DNA of 64,000 bases from JAJTHJ01 sp046316025 (GTDB taxonomy: Bacteria; Pseudomonadota; Gammaproteobacteria; Burkholderiales; Burkholderiaceae_F). The notes under the pieces are model-generated. The model was not told where the DNA came from. It ran no database searches and worked only from the letters and a program-made list of their open reading frames with translations. Made by a program: the position numbers and the translations under genes. The stretch is from positions 1-64,000 of the forward strand of contig JBKCXU010000146.1 in NCBI GenBank assembly GCA_046316025.1, in the 5' to 3' direction. Positions 7,217 through 15,376 of the stretch are shown here, piece by piece. Position 1 is the stretch's first letter. Every line of letters starts with the position of its first letter.

Positions 7217-8890
7217 TCAGGCGCGATGGCGGGCCAGATGCCGCGGCGTCCACGAGTGCGGTGTCTTGCGGACGAAGTATGAGCGCGCCACGTGGTAACT
7301 GGAGTCGAAGCCGTAGAAGTTGCGGCGCATCCTGGCCAGCTCCTCGGCGCGGTACTGGGCGAGCGGCTTGGCGGCTTCTTCGCGGGCGCGTTGCGCCTGT
7401 TTGGTGGCGAGCCGCGCAGACAGGTCGGGCACAGCGGCAAGCGCCAGCGCGCGGTCGACGACCGCCGGCAGGAAGGCCGCACGGTCGGCGGCCAGCACCT
7501 CGTCCACCAACCCCAGCTCATGCGCCCGACGCGCGTCGATCGGCAGCCGCTGCTCCATCACCGCGCGCGGATCGCCACTGCGCACGCGGCGCGGCAGCGT
7601 GTAGGTCCAGTACTCGGAGCCGTACAGGTTGCCCATGTTCTTGTAGTGCGGATTGAGCAGCACGCCGTCGCGCGCCCAGACTTGGTCGGCGGTGAAGGCG
7701 AGGAAGGCGCCGCCCGCGCCGGCATTGCCCTGCAAGGCGGTGATGGTGAGACGGTCGGTCGCGGTGAGAATGGCGAGGCAGACATCGTCCATCGCCTCGA
7801 TGTTGCGCATCGACTCGTCGGCCGGGCTGGCGGCGCCCTCGATGACGTTCAGGTGGATGCCGTTGGAAAAGAAGTCGGGGCCGCCGGCCAACACCAGAAC
7901 GCGTGTCGGCCGCGCGAGCGCCTGGAAGATGGCCGCACGCAGGCGCTCGCATTGCGCCGTGCTCATTGCGCCGTTGTAGAACGCGAAGTGCAGCACGCCG
8001 ACGCGGGCGCCTGCGGGGCCGTGCTCCTCGTAGGCTATTTCCGGATAACCTTCGGCGCGCGGCAGCGCGGCGGTCTGCTCGGGGAAAGCCAGCGCGACCG
8101 GCAGCTTGAAGCTGTCTTCCCCGTCCGCACGCTTGCAGTGGCCGACCCACACCGCGCCGTCGAGCGTGGCGCGCAGCACGGCGTGGTGGCAGCGGGCGAG
8201 CAGCGCGCCGGGCGTGCCTCCGCCCGGCCCCGGATGGCCGTCAAACAAGTAGGCCGGCACCGCGAACAGTTCGTCGAGTACCCCCGGCACCCCATCTGCT
8301 GCGCGCAGCTTGCGCAACACCGTCGCGGTGTCGTCGCGCACCCAATCGATGCGCCGAGCGTCCTGCTTCATCAGCGGCCGAGTGCGGCCACGCACGCCGG
8401 GGGCGCCCTGCTCGACCCGCCGCGGCACGTAGCCACCGGCCTCGTACCGCTCTACCGCTTGCAGCACCGCGGCCACCGCAGCTTCGGTCGCCTCATTGCG
8501 ATACAGGCTCGACTTGGTCGCCTGCCGCAGCGGAAAACTCGCAGAGGCCCACACCGGCCCGGCGTCCATCTCGGCCTCCGCCTGCAAAACGGTCGCGCCC
8601 CACTCCGCCTCGCCGTCGCGGATCGCCCAGTCGAGCGCCGACGGCCCGCGGTCGCCGACGATGCCGGGGTGCACGATGAGGCACACATGCTTGCGCCAGA
8701 CCGACTCGGGGATCGCCCGCTTCAAGAACGGCGCGACGATCAGGTCGGGCGCGAACAGCGCCACCGCCTCTTCGGTCACGCTGTCCGCAATGTCGAATTC
8801 CAGGCTCAGTTCATGCCCGCGCCGCGCCAGTTCCACCCACAGCCGCTGCGTCAGGCTGTTGAAGCTACGCGTGAGAAGTAGTAGTCGCAT
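7217..8890 (-). CDS. hypX: HypX/HoxX, CO-ligand synthesis for [NiFe]-hydrogenase
   Basis: The 557-residue protein has the two-domain layout of HypX: an N-terminal formyl-tetrahydrofolate-binding domain (HPGIVGDRGPSALDWAI, about residues 90-110) and a C-terminal enoyl-CoA hydratase/isomerase fold (VLAGGPDFFSNGIHLNVIE and ALQGNAGAGGAFLAFTAD). In the family, a formyl group is transferred to CoA and decarbonylated to give the active-site CO under aerobic conditions. Its presence agrees with the oxygen-tolerant small subunit encoded at 25-26 kb. Length is normal and the frame is intact. Confidence 0.93.
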   Translation of the reverse strand: MRLLLLTRSFNSLTQRLWVELARRGHELSLEFDIADSVTEEAVALFAPDLIVAPFLKRAIPESVWRKHVCLIVHPGIVGDRGPSALDWAIRDGEAEWGATVLQAEAEMDAGPVWASASFPLRQATKSSLYRNEATEAAVAAVLQAVERYEAGGYVPRRVEQGAPGVRGRTRPLMKQDARRIDWVRDDTATVLRKLRAADGVPGVLDELFAVPAYLFDGHPGPGGGTPGALLARCHHAVLRATLDGAVWVGHCKRADGEDSFKLPVALAFPEQTAALPRAEGYPEIAYEEHGPAGARVGVLHFAFYNGAMSTAQCERLRAAIFQALARPTRVLVLAGGPDFFSNGIHLNVIEGAASPADESMRNIEAMDDVCLAILTATDRLTITALQGNAGAGGAFLAFTADQVWARDGVLLNPHYKNMGNLYGSEYWTYTLPRRVRSGDPRAVMEQRLPIDARRAHELGLVDEVLAADRAAFLPAVVDRALALAAVPDLSARLATKQAQRAREEAAKPLAQYRAEELARMRRNFYGFDSSYHVARSYFVRKTPHSWTPRHLARHRA

Positions 8891-9103
8891 GGAGAGAAAG
8901 CATGCCCGCCCGAATCACCCCTTTTCTGCGCCCCCGAAACGACCACCGAAGGCGGCACCGCCCGCAGCGGCGGCGGTCGCGCGGCGCGGCCCGCTGTAAT
9001 GTTTGCGGCATCGTCCCGACCAAGTCGCTGTGGCGGCAGCGACCGCTTCGCCACACGCCGCCGCGCCGCAGCGTGGCACCCTCTTACCACAAAGGAATAG
9101 TTC

Positions 9104-9406
9104 ATGAACCGGAAATCTTTCCTCGCCGCGACGGCGCTCGCTCTCGGCCTTGGCGCTGCCTCGATCGCCATGCCGGCATCGGCCGACCCGGGCGATATGT
9201 CGTTCGAACAGATCTTCAAGATGGCCGACAAGAACAACGACAAGATGATCACGCGCGCCGAGTTTCTGGAGGCGATGGGCAAGGCCTACGACATGAAGAT
9301 GGAGAAAATGAAGAAGGGCAAGGACGCAGGCAAGATGATGAAGGGCGACGCCATGACGCTCGATGGCTTCCGCTCCTTCATCAACGACATTCACCACGGT
9401 GCTTAA
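9104..9406 (+). CDS. Small secreted EF-hand protein
   Basis: A 100-residue protein with signal peptide (1-27, ending PASA) and one clear EF-hand loop DKNNDKMITRAEF (D42, N44, D46, T50, E53 as Ca2+ ligands). A Lys/Met-rich linker (MKMEKMKKGKDAGKMMKG) leads to a second, degenerate helix pair. It probably binds calcium in the periplasm. AAAGGA precedes the ATG. It lies on the opposite strand between hypX and hypE, so it is not part of that operon. Confidence 0.8.
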   Translation: MNRKSFLAATALALGLGAASIAMPASADPGDMSFEQIFKMADKNNDKMITRAEFLEAMGKAYDMKMEKMKKGKDAGKMMKGDAMTLDGFRSFINDIHHGA

Positions 9407-9496
9407 GCGGCTCGGGCGGGTGGCCCTGGCGCCACCTGCCGGCGCGGCTTTTCGATCTCGGTGCGCCGGCTCGGCGGTATCGGCAGCCTTCGACCG

Positions 9497-10552
9497 TCAA
9501 CAGATGCGCGGCAGCTGATCGCCGGTCAGCCAATCGACGATGCGCCGGCCGCCGAAACGCGTGGTCATCTGCACGAAGCGATTGGCGTCCTCGCACACCG
9601 TTCCGATCTGCGCTGCGGCGCGCCCGAGCGGGTGCGCACGCAGCGCGGCCAACACCCCTTCGGCCGCTTCGGGCGCCACAACGACGACGAGCTTGCCCTC
9701 ATTCGCGACGTACAGCGGATCGAGGCCGAGAAACTCGCAGGCCGCTTCGACCTGCGGGCGCACGGGAATCGCCGCTTCGTCGAGCATCATCCCGACGCCC
9801 GACTGGCCGGCGATTTCGTTCAAGGTGGTCGCCAGCCCGCCGCGCGTCGGGTCGCGCAGCACGCGCACGCCGGGGCCGCCTGCGGCCAGAACGTCCGCTG
9901 CCAAGCCGTGCAGCGCCGCGCTGTCCGATTGAATCTCGCTGGCAAAGGCGAGCGACTCGCGCAGCGACATGATCGCCATGCCGTGGTCGCCGATGTGGCC
10001 GGAGATCAGCACTACGTCGCCGGGCCGCGCGCGGTCGCCACCCACTTCGACGCCATCCGGCACCACACCGATTCCGGTGGTGGTGATGAACACGCCATCG
10101 CCCTTGCCCTGCTCGACCACCTTGGTGTCGCCGGTGACGACCGCCACGCCGGCCGCGCGCGCCGCGGCACCCATCGACTCGACGATGCGCCTCAAGTCCG
10201 CCAGCGGGAAGCCTTCTTCTAGGATGAAGCTTGCGGCCAGATAGATCGGCTTGGCCCCCATCACCGCCACGTCATTGACGGTGCCGTGCACCGCCAGCGC
10301 GCCGATGTCGCCACCGGGGAAAAATAGCGGCGACACCACGTGGCTGTCGGTGGCCATCACCACGCGTCCCGGGGGCAGCGCGAAGGTGGCTCCGTCGTTG
10401 CCCTGCGCGAGGATGTCGTTGCCGAGCGCGGGGCGGAACAACTGGTCGATCAGCTGCGCCATCGCCCGCCCGCCGGAGCCGTGCGTGAGGTCGATGCGGC
10501 CGTTCTTGATGTCGAGCGGGCGGACGTAGCCGGCTTTGACGCCGCTCGTCAT
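9497..10552 (-). CDS. hypE: Hydrogenase maturation protein HypE
   Basis: A 351-residue PurM/AIR-synthase-like protein. The N-terminus has GRIDLTHGSGGRAMAQLI, and the extreme C-terminus is PRIC, where the cysteine receives carbamoyl from HypF and is dehydrated to the thiocyanate that donates cyanide to the active-site iron. ATP-binding blocks DVAVMGAKP and DPTRGGLATTLNEIA are present. The start overlaps the stop of the antitoxin gene (ATGA), so hypE is translationally coupled to a toxin-antitoxin module instead of directly to hypD. Confidence 0.96.
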   Translation of the reverse strand: MTSGVKAGYVRPLDIKNGRIDLTHGSGGRAMAQLIDQLFRPALGNDILAQGNDGATFALPPGRVVMATDSHVVSPLFFPGGDIGALAVHGTVNDVAVMGAKPIYLAASFILEEGFPLADLRRIVESMGAAARAAGVAVVTGDTKVVEQGKGDGVFITTTGIGVVPDGVEVGGDRARPGDVVLISGHIGDHGMAIMSLRESLAFASEIQSDSAALHGLAADVLAAGGPGVRVLRDPTRGGLATTLNEIAGQSGVGMMLDEAAIPVRPQVEAACEFLGLDPLYVANEGKLVVVVAPEAAEGVLAALRAHPLGRAAAQIGTVCEDANRFVQMTTRFGGRRIVDWLTGDQLPRIC

Positions 10553-10890
10553 GCCGGCACCGCAATCGGCTTGACCGACAGCCGCAGGCCGAGCGCGCCG
10601 AGGACCTTGACCACGGTGGTCAGCTCCGGATTACCGTCCGCCGACAGGGCGCGATACAGATGCTCGCGCGACACGCCGGCCGCGCGGGCGACCTGTGCCA
10701 TGCCGCGCGCGCGGGCCACGTCGCCGAGCGCGGCGGCGAGCAGCGCGGGATCGTTCTCCGCCAACACCGCTTCCATGTAGCGCGCGATGTCGCGCTCGCT
10801 GCGCAGATAGTCGACCACGTCGAAGCGCGCCACCCCGAGCCGCTGCAAGGCCGCCTTGGTCGGTTTGGCCGTTGTCTTTTTAGTTCTCAT
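10549..10890 (-). CDS. Antitoxin of a RelE/HigB-type module (COG3636-like)
   Basis: A 113-residue helix-turn-helix protein: basic N-terminus (MRTKKTTAKP), FDVVDYLRSERDIARYMEAVL, and the HTH MAQVARAAGVSREHLYRAL at about residues 64-82. This is the addiction-module antidote family usually paired with a short RelE-like toxin encoded just upstream, as here. It is intact and sits exactly between hypD and hypE, coupled to hypE by ATGA overlap. It may therefore affect hypE expression. Confidence 0.85.
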   Translation of the reverse strand: MRTKKTTAKPTKAALQRLGVARFDVVDYLRSERDIARYMEAVLAENDPALLAAALGDVARARGMAQVARAAGVSREHLYRALSADGNPELTTVVKVLGALGLRLSVKPIAVPA

Positions 10891-11180
10891 GCAGGCTCTC
10901 CACCATGCGTTGCGCGCGCCGGATATCGGCGCGCTGACTGGCCTTGCTGCCGCCGGCCAGCAGCAACAGCACCCGGTCGCCGATCCGGGTGAAGTAAATG
11001 CGGTAACCCGGGCCGGCATCGATCCGCAGTTCGGACACGCCCCTCGCCGACCGACTTCACATCGCCCAGGTTCCCGAGCGAAACGCGCCGCAACCGGGCC
11101 TCGATCCGCGCCCGCGTAGCGCCGTCGCGCAGGCCGCCGAGCCAAGCGTCGAAGACCGCTGTGCGTAGCAGTTCAATCAC
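10880..11180 (-). pseudogene. Frameshifted RelE/HigB-like toxin
   Basis: The N-terminal half reads MIELLRTAVFDAWLGGLRDG and SLGNLGDVKSVGEG in one frame; the expected continuation VSELRIDAGPGYRIYFTRIG to VESLHEN reads in another. One extra C in the run at 11040-11043 accounts for the shift. The remade frame ends at 10880, overlapping the antitoxin start by 11 bases, the usual toxin-antitoxin arrangement. Either the toxin has been inactivated or this is a homopolymer sequencing error. Confidence 0.8.
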
Positions 11181-11189
11181 AGGCGAAGT

Positions 11190-11205
11190 GTAGCGTATAC
11201 GCTAC
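11190..11205. promoter_or_regulatory. Palindromic operator upstream of the toxin-antitoxin pair
   Basis: GTAGCGTATACGCTAC is a perfect 16-bp palindrome ending 10 bp before the toxin ATG. On the minus strand TACACT (11192-11187) overlaps it and could be the -10. Position and symmetry fit autoregulation by the HTH antitoxin. Confidence 0.6.
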
Positions 11206-11229
11206 GGCACTGAACTGCACCGCCCGCGA

Positions 11230-12372
11230 TCAGGCTGCAGCCCGCAGCGGAATGTCCTTGAACCGCCCATAGGTGTAGTGCGCGGCGCAGGCGCCTTCGC
11301 TGCTGACCATGCACGAGCCCACCGGCGTCTCCGGCGTGCAGACGGTGCCGAAAATCTTGCAGTCGCGCGGGTGCTTCACACCGCGCAAGATGGCGCCGCA
11401 CTCGCAGGCCTTGTTGTCGGCAACCGACTTTGTCGTCAACGCAAACTTCTTCTCGGCGTCGAACGCGGCATAGGCGGCGCGGATCTGCAAGGCGCTGTAC
11501 GGCACCTCGCCCAAGCCGCGCCACTCGAAGCTCTTGCGCAGTTCGAACACTTCCGCCACGCGGCTCTGCGCCTTGAGGTTGCCCTCGCGCGTGACCGCGC
11601 GGGTGAATTCGTTCTCCACTTCGGCGCGGCCCTCGTTGACCTGGCGCACCAGCATCAGGATCGCCTGCATCACGTCCAGCGGCTCGAAGCCGGCGATCAC
11701 CACGGGTTTGCGATATTCCTCGGCGAAGAACTCGTAGGGCTGGCTGCCGATCACCGTGCTCACGTGCGCCGGGCCGATAAAGCCATCCAGCGGCACCGTG
11801 CCCAGGCTGCGTACCTCGGGCGACTCCAGGATGTTGCCGATCGCGGCCGGTGTGAGCACGTGGTTGCAGACGACCGAGAAGTTCTTCAGTCCTTCCGCGG
11901 CCGCGCTCTGGATCGCGAGCGCCGTGGGCGGTGTCGTGGTCTCGAAGCCGATCGCGAAGAACACCACTTCGCGCTCCGGATGCTTGCGCGCGAGCTCGAC
12001 CGCATCGGCTGCGGAGTAGACCATTCTTATGTCGCCGCCGCGCGCCTTGGCCTTGAGCAGCGACAGCCCGTTGGAGGCCGGCACGCGCAGCACGTCGCCA
12101 TAGGTGGCGAGCATCACTTTGTGTTCGAGCGCGAGCGCAATCGCCAGATCGACGCGGCCGATCGGCAGCACGCACACCGGGCAGCCGGGGCCGTGAATCA
12201 TCCGCACCTGCTCGGGCAGGAGGTCGGTCACGCCGTAGCGCGAGATCGCGTGCGTATGCCCGCCGCAGAACTCCATGAAGTTGTAGCGGCGACCCGGCTG
12301 CACCTCGGTCGCGATCTGCCGGCCGAGGCCGCGCGCGACCTCGCCGTCGCGGAATTCGTCCACGTACTTCAT
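11230..12372 (-). CDS. hypD: Hydrogenase maturation protein HypD
   Basis: A 380-residue Fe-S protein that with HypC forms the scaffold where the Fe(CN)2CO unit is built. Conserved motifs are FMEFCGGHTHAI (Cys near 36), GPGCPVCVLP (the redox CxxC), GFETTTPPTA, and the C-terminal cluster cysteines (CECGAIL, CKIFG, TPVGSCMVSSEGACAAHY). The ATG overlaps the hypC stop. Length matches the family. HypCD are followed by the inserted toxin-antitoxin pair instead of hypE. Confidence 0.97.
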   Translation of the reverse strand: MKYVDEFRDGEVARGLGRQIATEVQPGRRYNFMEFCGGHTHAISRYGVTDLLPEQVRMIHGPGCPVCVLPIGRVDLAIALALEHKVMLATYGDVLRVPASNGLSLLKAKARGGDIRMVYSAADAVELARKHPEREVVFFAIGFETTTPPTALAIQSAAAEGLKNFSVVCNHVLTPAAIGNILESPEVRSLGTVPLDGFIGPAHVSTVIGSQPYEFFAEEYRKPVVIAGFEPLDVMQAILMLVRQVNEGRAEVENEFTRAVTREGNLKAQSRVAEVFELRKSFEWRGLGEVPYSALQIRAAYAAFDAEKKFALTTKSVADNKACECGAILRGVKHPRDCKIFGTVCTPETPVGSCMVSSEGACAAHYTYGRFKDIPLRAAA

Positions 12373-12590
12373 GCGACCAGCTCCGCCTGCCGGAACAGCG
12401 CCAGCGTCTTCTCCGCTTCCTCAGGATCGAGCTTGGACAGCGCGTAGCCGACATGCAGGATCACGTAGTCGCCGACCGCCACGTCGTCGACCAGCGCGAG
12501 CGAAATCTCCTTGCGTATACCGCCCAGGTCGACCACGGCGGTGTCGGCGGCTTTCAGTTCCGTCACGCGGACGGGCAATGCGAGGCACAT
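12369..12590 (-). CDS. hypC: Hydrogenase maturation chaperone HypC
   Basis: A 73-residue protein beginning MCLALPVRV, with the invariant N-terminal Cys (C2) that binds iron and the large-subunit precursor. GDYVILHVGYALSKLD is the conserved HypC/HupF beta-barrel segment. The stop overlaps the hypD ATG and the start is 2 bp after the hypF stop, with GGAGAC inside the end of hypF as ribosome binding site. Its paralogue HupF is encoded at 20305-20613. Confidence 0.96.
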   Translation of the reverse strand: MCLALPVRVTELKAADTAVVDLGGIRKEISLALVDDVAVGDYVILHVGYALSKLDPEEAEKTLALFRQAELVA

Positions 12591-12592
12591 CG

Positions 12593-14932
12593 TCAGTCTC
12601 CTTGTTGCAGGCGGCAGATGGCGATCCAGGCCTGGCCCAGACTGATGCCACCATCGTTGGGCGGTGCCTGCCGCGCTTGCAGCACCGTGTAGCCGCGCGC
12701 GGCGAGCAGGCGCGACAGTTGCACCGACAACAGTCGGTTGAGAAAGCAGCCGCCGCCGAGCGCGACGGTTGTCAGATCGGCCGTGCGCGCGGCGGCGGCC
12801 AGCCATTCGGCCAGCGCCGAGGCGAGCGTGGCATGGAAGAGCGCCGCGCCGAAGGTGGCATCGGTCTCATCGGCCAGGCGCGCGGCGAGCGGCAGCAGGT
12901 CGAGCTGGCCGTGGTCGATCTTGAAGAGCGAGTTGTCGGGCGCGACCGGGCTATGGCGCGCGGCCAGCCCTTCGAGCAGCATCGCGGCCTGACCTTCGTA
13001 GGCCATCACGCTACGAATGCCGAGCAGTCCGGCGGCAGCGTCGAACCAGCGGCCCGCACTGCTGGTGGGCGGACAGCGCAAGTCTTGCGCGAGCATCTGC
13101 GCGACCGCGGCCGCGGCGGATTGGGCGGCAAAGCGCTTCTCGATTTCATTGCCGCGACCCAAGAGATGCAGCACCGCGGCGGCCATCCGCCACGGCTCGC
13201 GCGCGGCGCGGTCGCCGCCTGCCAGCGGCAAAGGGCGCAGGTGGCCGAGCCGCTCGAAGCGCGCGCCGTGTACGCGCAGCAGTTCGCCGCCCCAGGCGCC
13301 GCCGTCGTCGCCATGGCCCACGCCATCGAGCGCGATGCCCAGGATCGGCGCATCGACGCCATGCTCGGCCGCCACCGCGGCGACGTGCGCGTGGTGGTGC
13401 TGCACGCCGATGGCCGGCACGTCCCACTCCGCCGCCAGTTGCAGCGCGAGCCGGGAGCCGAAGTTGTCCGGATGCAGGTCGTGCGCGACCGCCTGCGGGC
13501 GAATCTCCAGCACGCTTCGCAGATGCGCGACGGCCTCTTGCAGCGCGGCGCAACTGGCGGCGTTGTCCAGATCACCGATGTGCTGCGACAGATACGCCTC
13601 CGCGCCGCGCGTGAGGCAGGCGGTGTTCTTCAGGTAGCTGCCGGTGGCGAGCACCGGCGGGCCGGAATGCGGCAGGCGGATCGGCGCGGGCGTGTAGCCG
13701 CGGGCGCGGCGAACAAAAGAAAAGTTGTCGGTTGTCGGTTGCCGGTCGACCGTTGTTCGCACGACGCTGTCGTCGCAGCGGACGACGATGCCGCGGTCGT
13801 GGACGACGAAGGCGTCGGCGATGCCGCCGAGCCTTGCCACCGCCTCTGCGTTGTCGATCACCAGCGGCTCGCCGCCGGGGTTGGCACTGGTCATCACCAG
13901 TGCCAGCGGCTGCGGCTGCTCGGTCCACTCGACGCCCGTGGGACGGCCGGCGTCCTCGTGAAACAGCAGCCAGTGCAGCGGCGTGTAGGGCAGCATCAGG
14001 CCGAGTTCGGCGAGACCCGGCGCGATGCCCGGCAACATGTCGTCGGCGCCGGCGCGCTTGGGGCAAAGCACGATCGGCCGCTCGCGCGCTTGCAGCAGCG
14101 CACGGGCGTGTTCGCCGACGCCGGCAAAGGCTGCCACCGACACAACGTTCGCGCACATCAGCGCAAAGGGCTTCTCGTCGCGGGCCTTGCGCTCGCGCAG
14201 CCGCGCGACCGCCCGCGCATTGCGCGCATCGCAGGCCAGATGGAAGCCGCCCAGCCCCTTGAGCGCGACGATGCTTCCCCCGGCGATCAACCGCAACGCC
14301 TCGGCCACCACGTCGGCGGCGGCCAGCGGCGTGCCGCGCGAATCCCACAACGCCAGCCGCGGCCCGCAGACCGGGCAGGCGGTCGGCTGTGCGTGAAAGC
14401 GGCGGTCGCGGGGATCGTGATACTCGGCCTCGCAGGCCGGGCACATCGCAAACGCGCCCATGCTGGTGTTGGGCCGGTCGTAGGGCAGATGCGCGGTGAT
14501 CGTGAAGCGCGGGCCGCAGTGGGTGCAGTTCAGGAACGGATAGCGCCAGCGCCGGTCGGCGGGGTCGAAGAGTTCCGCCAGACAGTCCACGCACACCGCG
14601 GCATCCGGCGTCACGCCGGTAGTCACGTTGCCGCCGCGGCTGGCGTCGATGTGAAAACCCGCCACCAACGGCGTGCCTTCTTCGTCGTTGATCTCGACCG
14701 CGTCGATCCGCGCCAGCGGCGGCGCCTCGCGCTGCACGCGCTCGACAAAGCGGCTCAAGGCCAGCGGCGCGCCGGCCACCAGAATCTCCACGCCCTCACC
14801 GTCGTTGCGCACCCAGCCGTCGAGCGCCAGTTCATGCGCGAGCCGGTACACGTGCGGCCGAAAACCCACACCCTGCACCGCTCCGCGGACGCGGATGCGT
14901 TGTTGGGCGGGGACGAGGTTCTCGGCTTCCAT
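12593..14932 (-). CDS. hypF: Carbamoyltransferase HypF
   Basis: A 779-residue multidomain enzyme that makes thiocarboxamide on HypE from carbamoyl phosphate. Visible domains are an N-terminal acylphosphatase (RGAVQGVGFRPHVYRLA), zinc-finger pairs (CVDCLAEL, CTHCGPRF, CPACEAEY, CPVCGPRL), a YrdC/Sua5-like domain (GGSIVALKGLGGFHLACDA, PIVLCPKR) and a Kae1-like domain (GVQHHHAHVAAVAAEHG, VALGGGCFLNRLL). An in-frame ATG at 15016 would add 28 unrelated residues; 14932 is preferred although no strong ribosome binding site is visible. It is separated from hypB by a small unknown gene. Confidence 0.96.
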   Translation of the reverse strand: MEAENLVPAQQRIRVRGAVQGVGFRPHVYRLAHELALDGWVRNDGEGVEILVAGAPLALSRFVERVQREAPPLARIDAVEINDEEGTPLVAGFHIDASRGGNVTTGVTPDAAVCVDCLAELFDPADRRWRYPFLNCTHCGPRFTITAHLPYDRPNTSMGAFAMCPACEAEYHDPRDRRFHAQPTACPVCGPRLALWDSRGTPLAAADVVAEALRLIAGGSIVALKGLGGFHLACDARNARAVARLRERKARDEKPFALMCANVVSVAAFAGVGEHARALLQARERPIVLCPKRAGADDMLPGIAPGLAELGLMLPYTPLHWLLFHEDAGRPTGVEWTEQPQPLALVMTSANPGGEPLVIDNAEAVARLGGIADAFVVHDRGIVVRCDDSVVRTTVDRQPTTDNFSFVRRARGYTPAPIRLPHSGPPVLATGSYLKNTACLTRGAEAYLSQHIGDLDNAASCAALQEAVAHLRSVLEIRPQAVAHDLHPDNFGSRLALQLAAEWDVPAIGVQHHHAHVAAVAAEHGVDAPILGIALDGVGHGDDGGAWGGELLRVHGARFERLGHLRPLPLAGGDRAAREPWRMAAAVLHLLGRGNEIEKRFAAQSAAAAVAQMLAQDLRCPPTSSAGRWFDAAAGLLGIRSVMAYEGQAAMLLEGLAARHSPVAPDNSLFKIDHGQLDLLPLAARLADETDATFGAALFHATLASALAEWLAAAARTADLTTVALGGGCFLNRLLSVQLSRLLAARGYTVLQARQAPPNDGGISLGQAWIAICRLQQGD

Positions 14933-15040
14933 CGCGGGGGAAAGTGGTGACAAGACCCCTACCGTTCGACACACGCGGTACAAGTCACCGCTTGGCGCGC
15001 GCCGGAGCACATCCACTTGGTGAACGTGTGAGCGCTCTCG

Positions 15041-15361
15041 TCAGGCAAGTAGTGCATTGCGAACCTTCGGACTGACCAGAATTCTGCTGCCTACAGGAAC
15101 TCTCTCCTTTGTCAGCGCTGGCAGAGTAATCACAATCCGCCAACGCCGGTCGAGGGGAGCAACTGAGTCACCGACGTTGAAGTGGGTGAGCAGCAACTCA
15201 GCCTGCGCCTCGAACTGATGCGCCTCTGGCGTGATGACAAGCACCTGCTCAAGGCGACTTCTCCACTTCTCCCTTGGCACGGAGAAGTCAGGCGCCAGTA
15301 CGAGGCCAACGCCGTTGAGCAGGAAACACTCCTCAACAGTCAGCAGTTCAACGCGCTCCAT
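15041..15361 (-). CDS. Unrecognised 106-residue protein between hypF and hypB
   Basis: I do not recognise this gene. The product has no signal peptide or membrane segment. It is soluble, with a Cys at residue 12 (VEECFLLNGVGLVLAPDF) and alternating short hydrophobic runs in the second half (WRIVITLPAL, RVPVGSRILVSP) that suggest a small beta-barrel. Base composition is noticeably less GC-rich than the flanking hyp genes and codon choice is more mixed, which suggests an insertion. It lies 15 bp before the hypB stop region on the same strand. It is open and could be expressed with hypB. Confidence 0.55.
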   Translation of the reverse strand: MERVELLTVEECFLLNGVGLVLAPDFSVPREKWRSRLEQVLVITPEAHQFEAQAELLLTHFNVGDSVAPLDRRWRIVITLPALTKERVPVGSRILVSPKVRNALLA

Positions 15362-15376
15362 GATCTACCGAACTGA

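Noticed and set aside
9072..9090. Sigma-54-like TGGCAC followed by TTAC upstream of the EF-hand gene
   Set aside because: The spacing is one base short and the -12 element lacks GC, so it does not meet the -24/-12 consensus.
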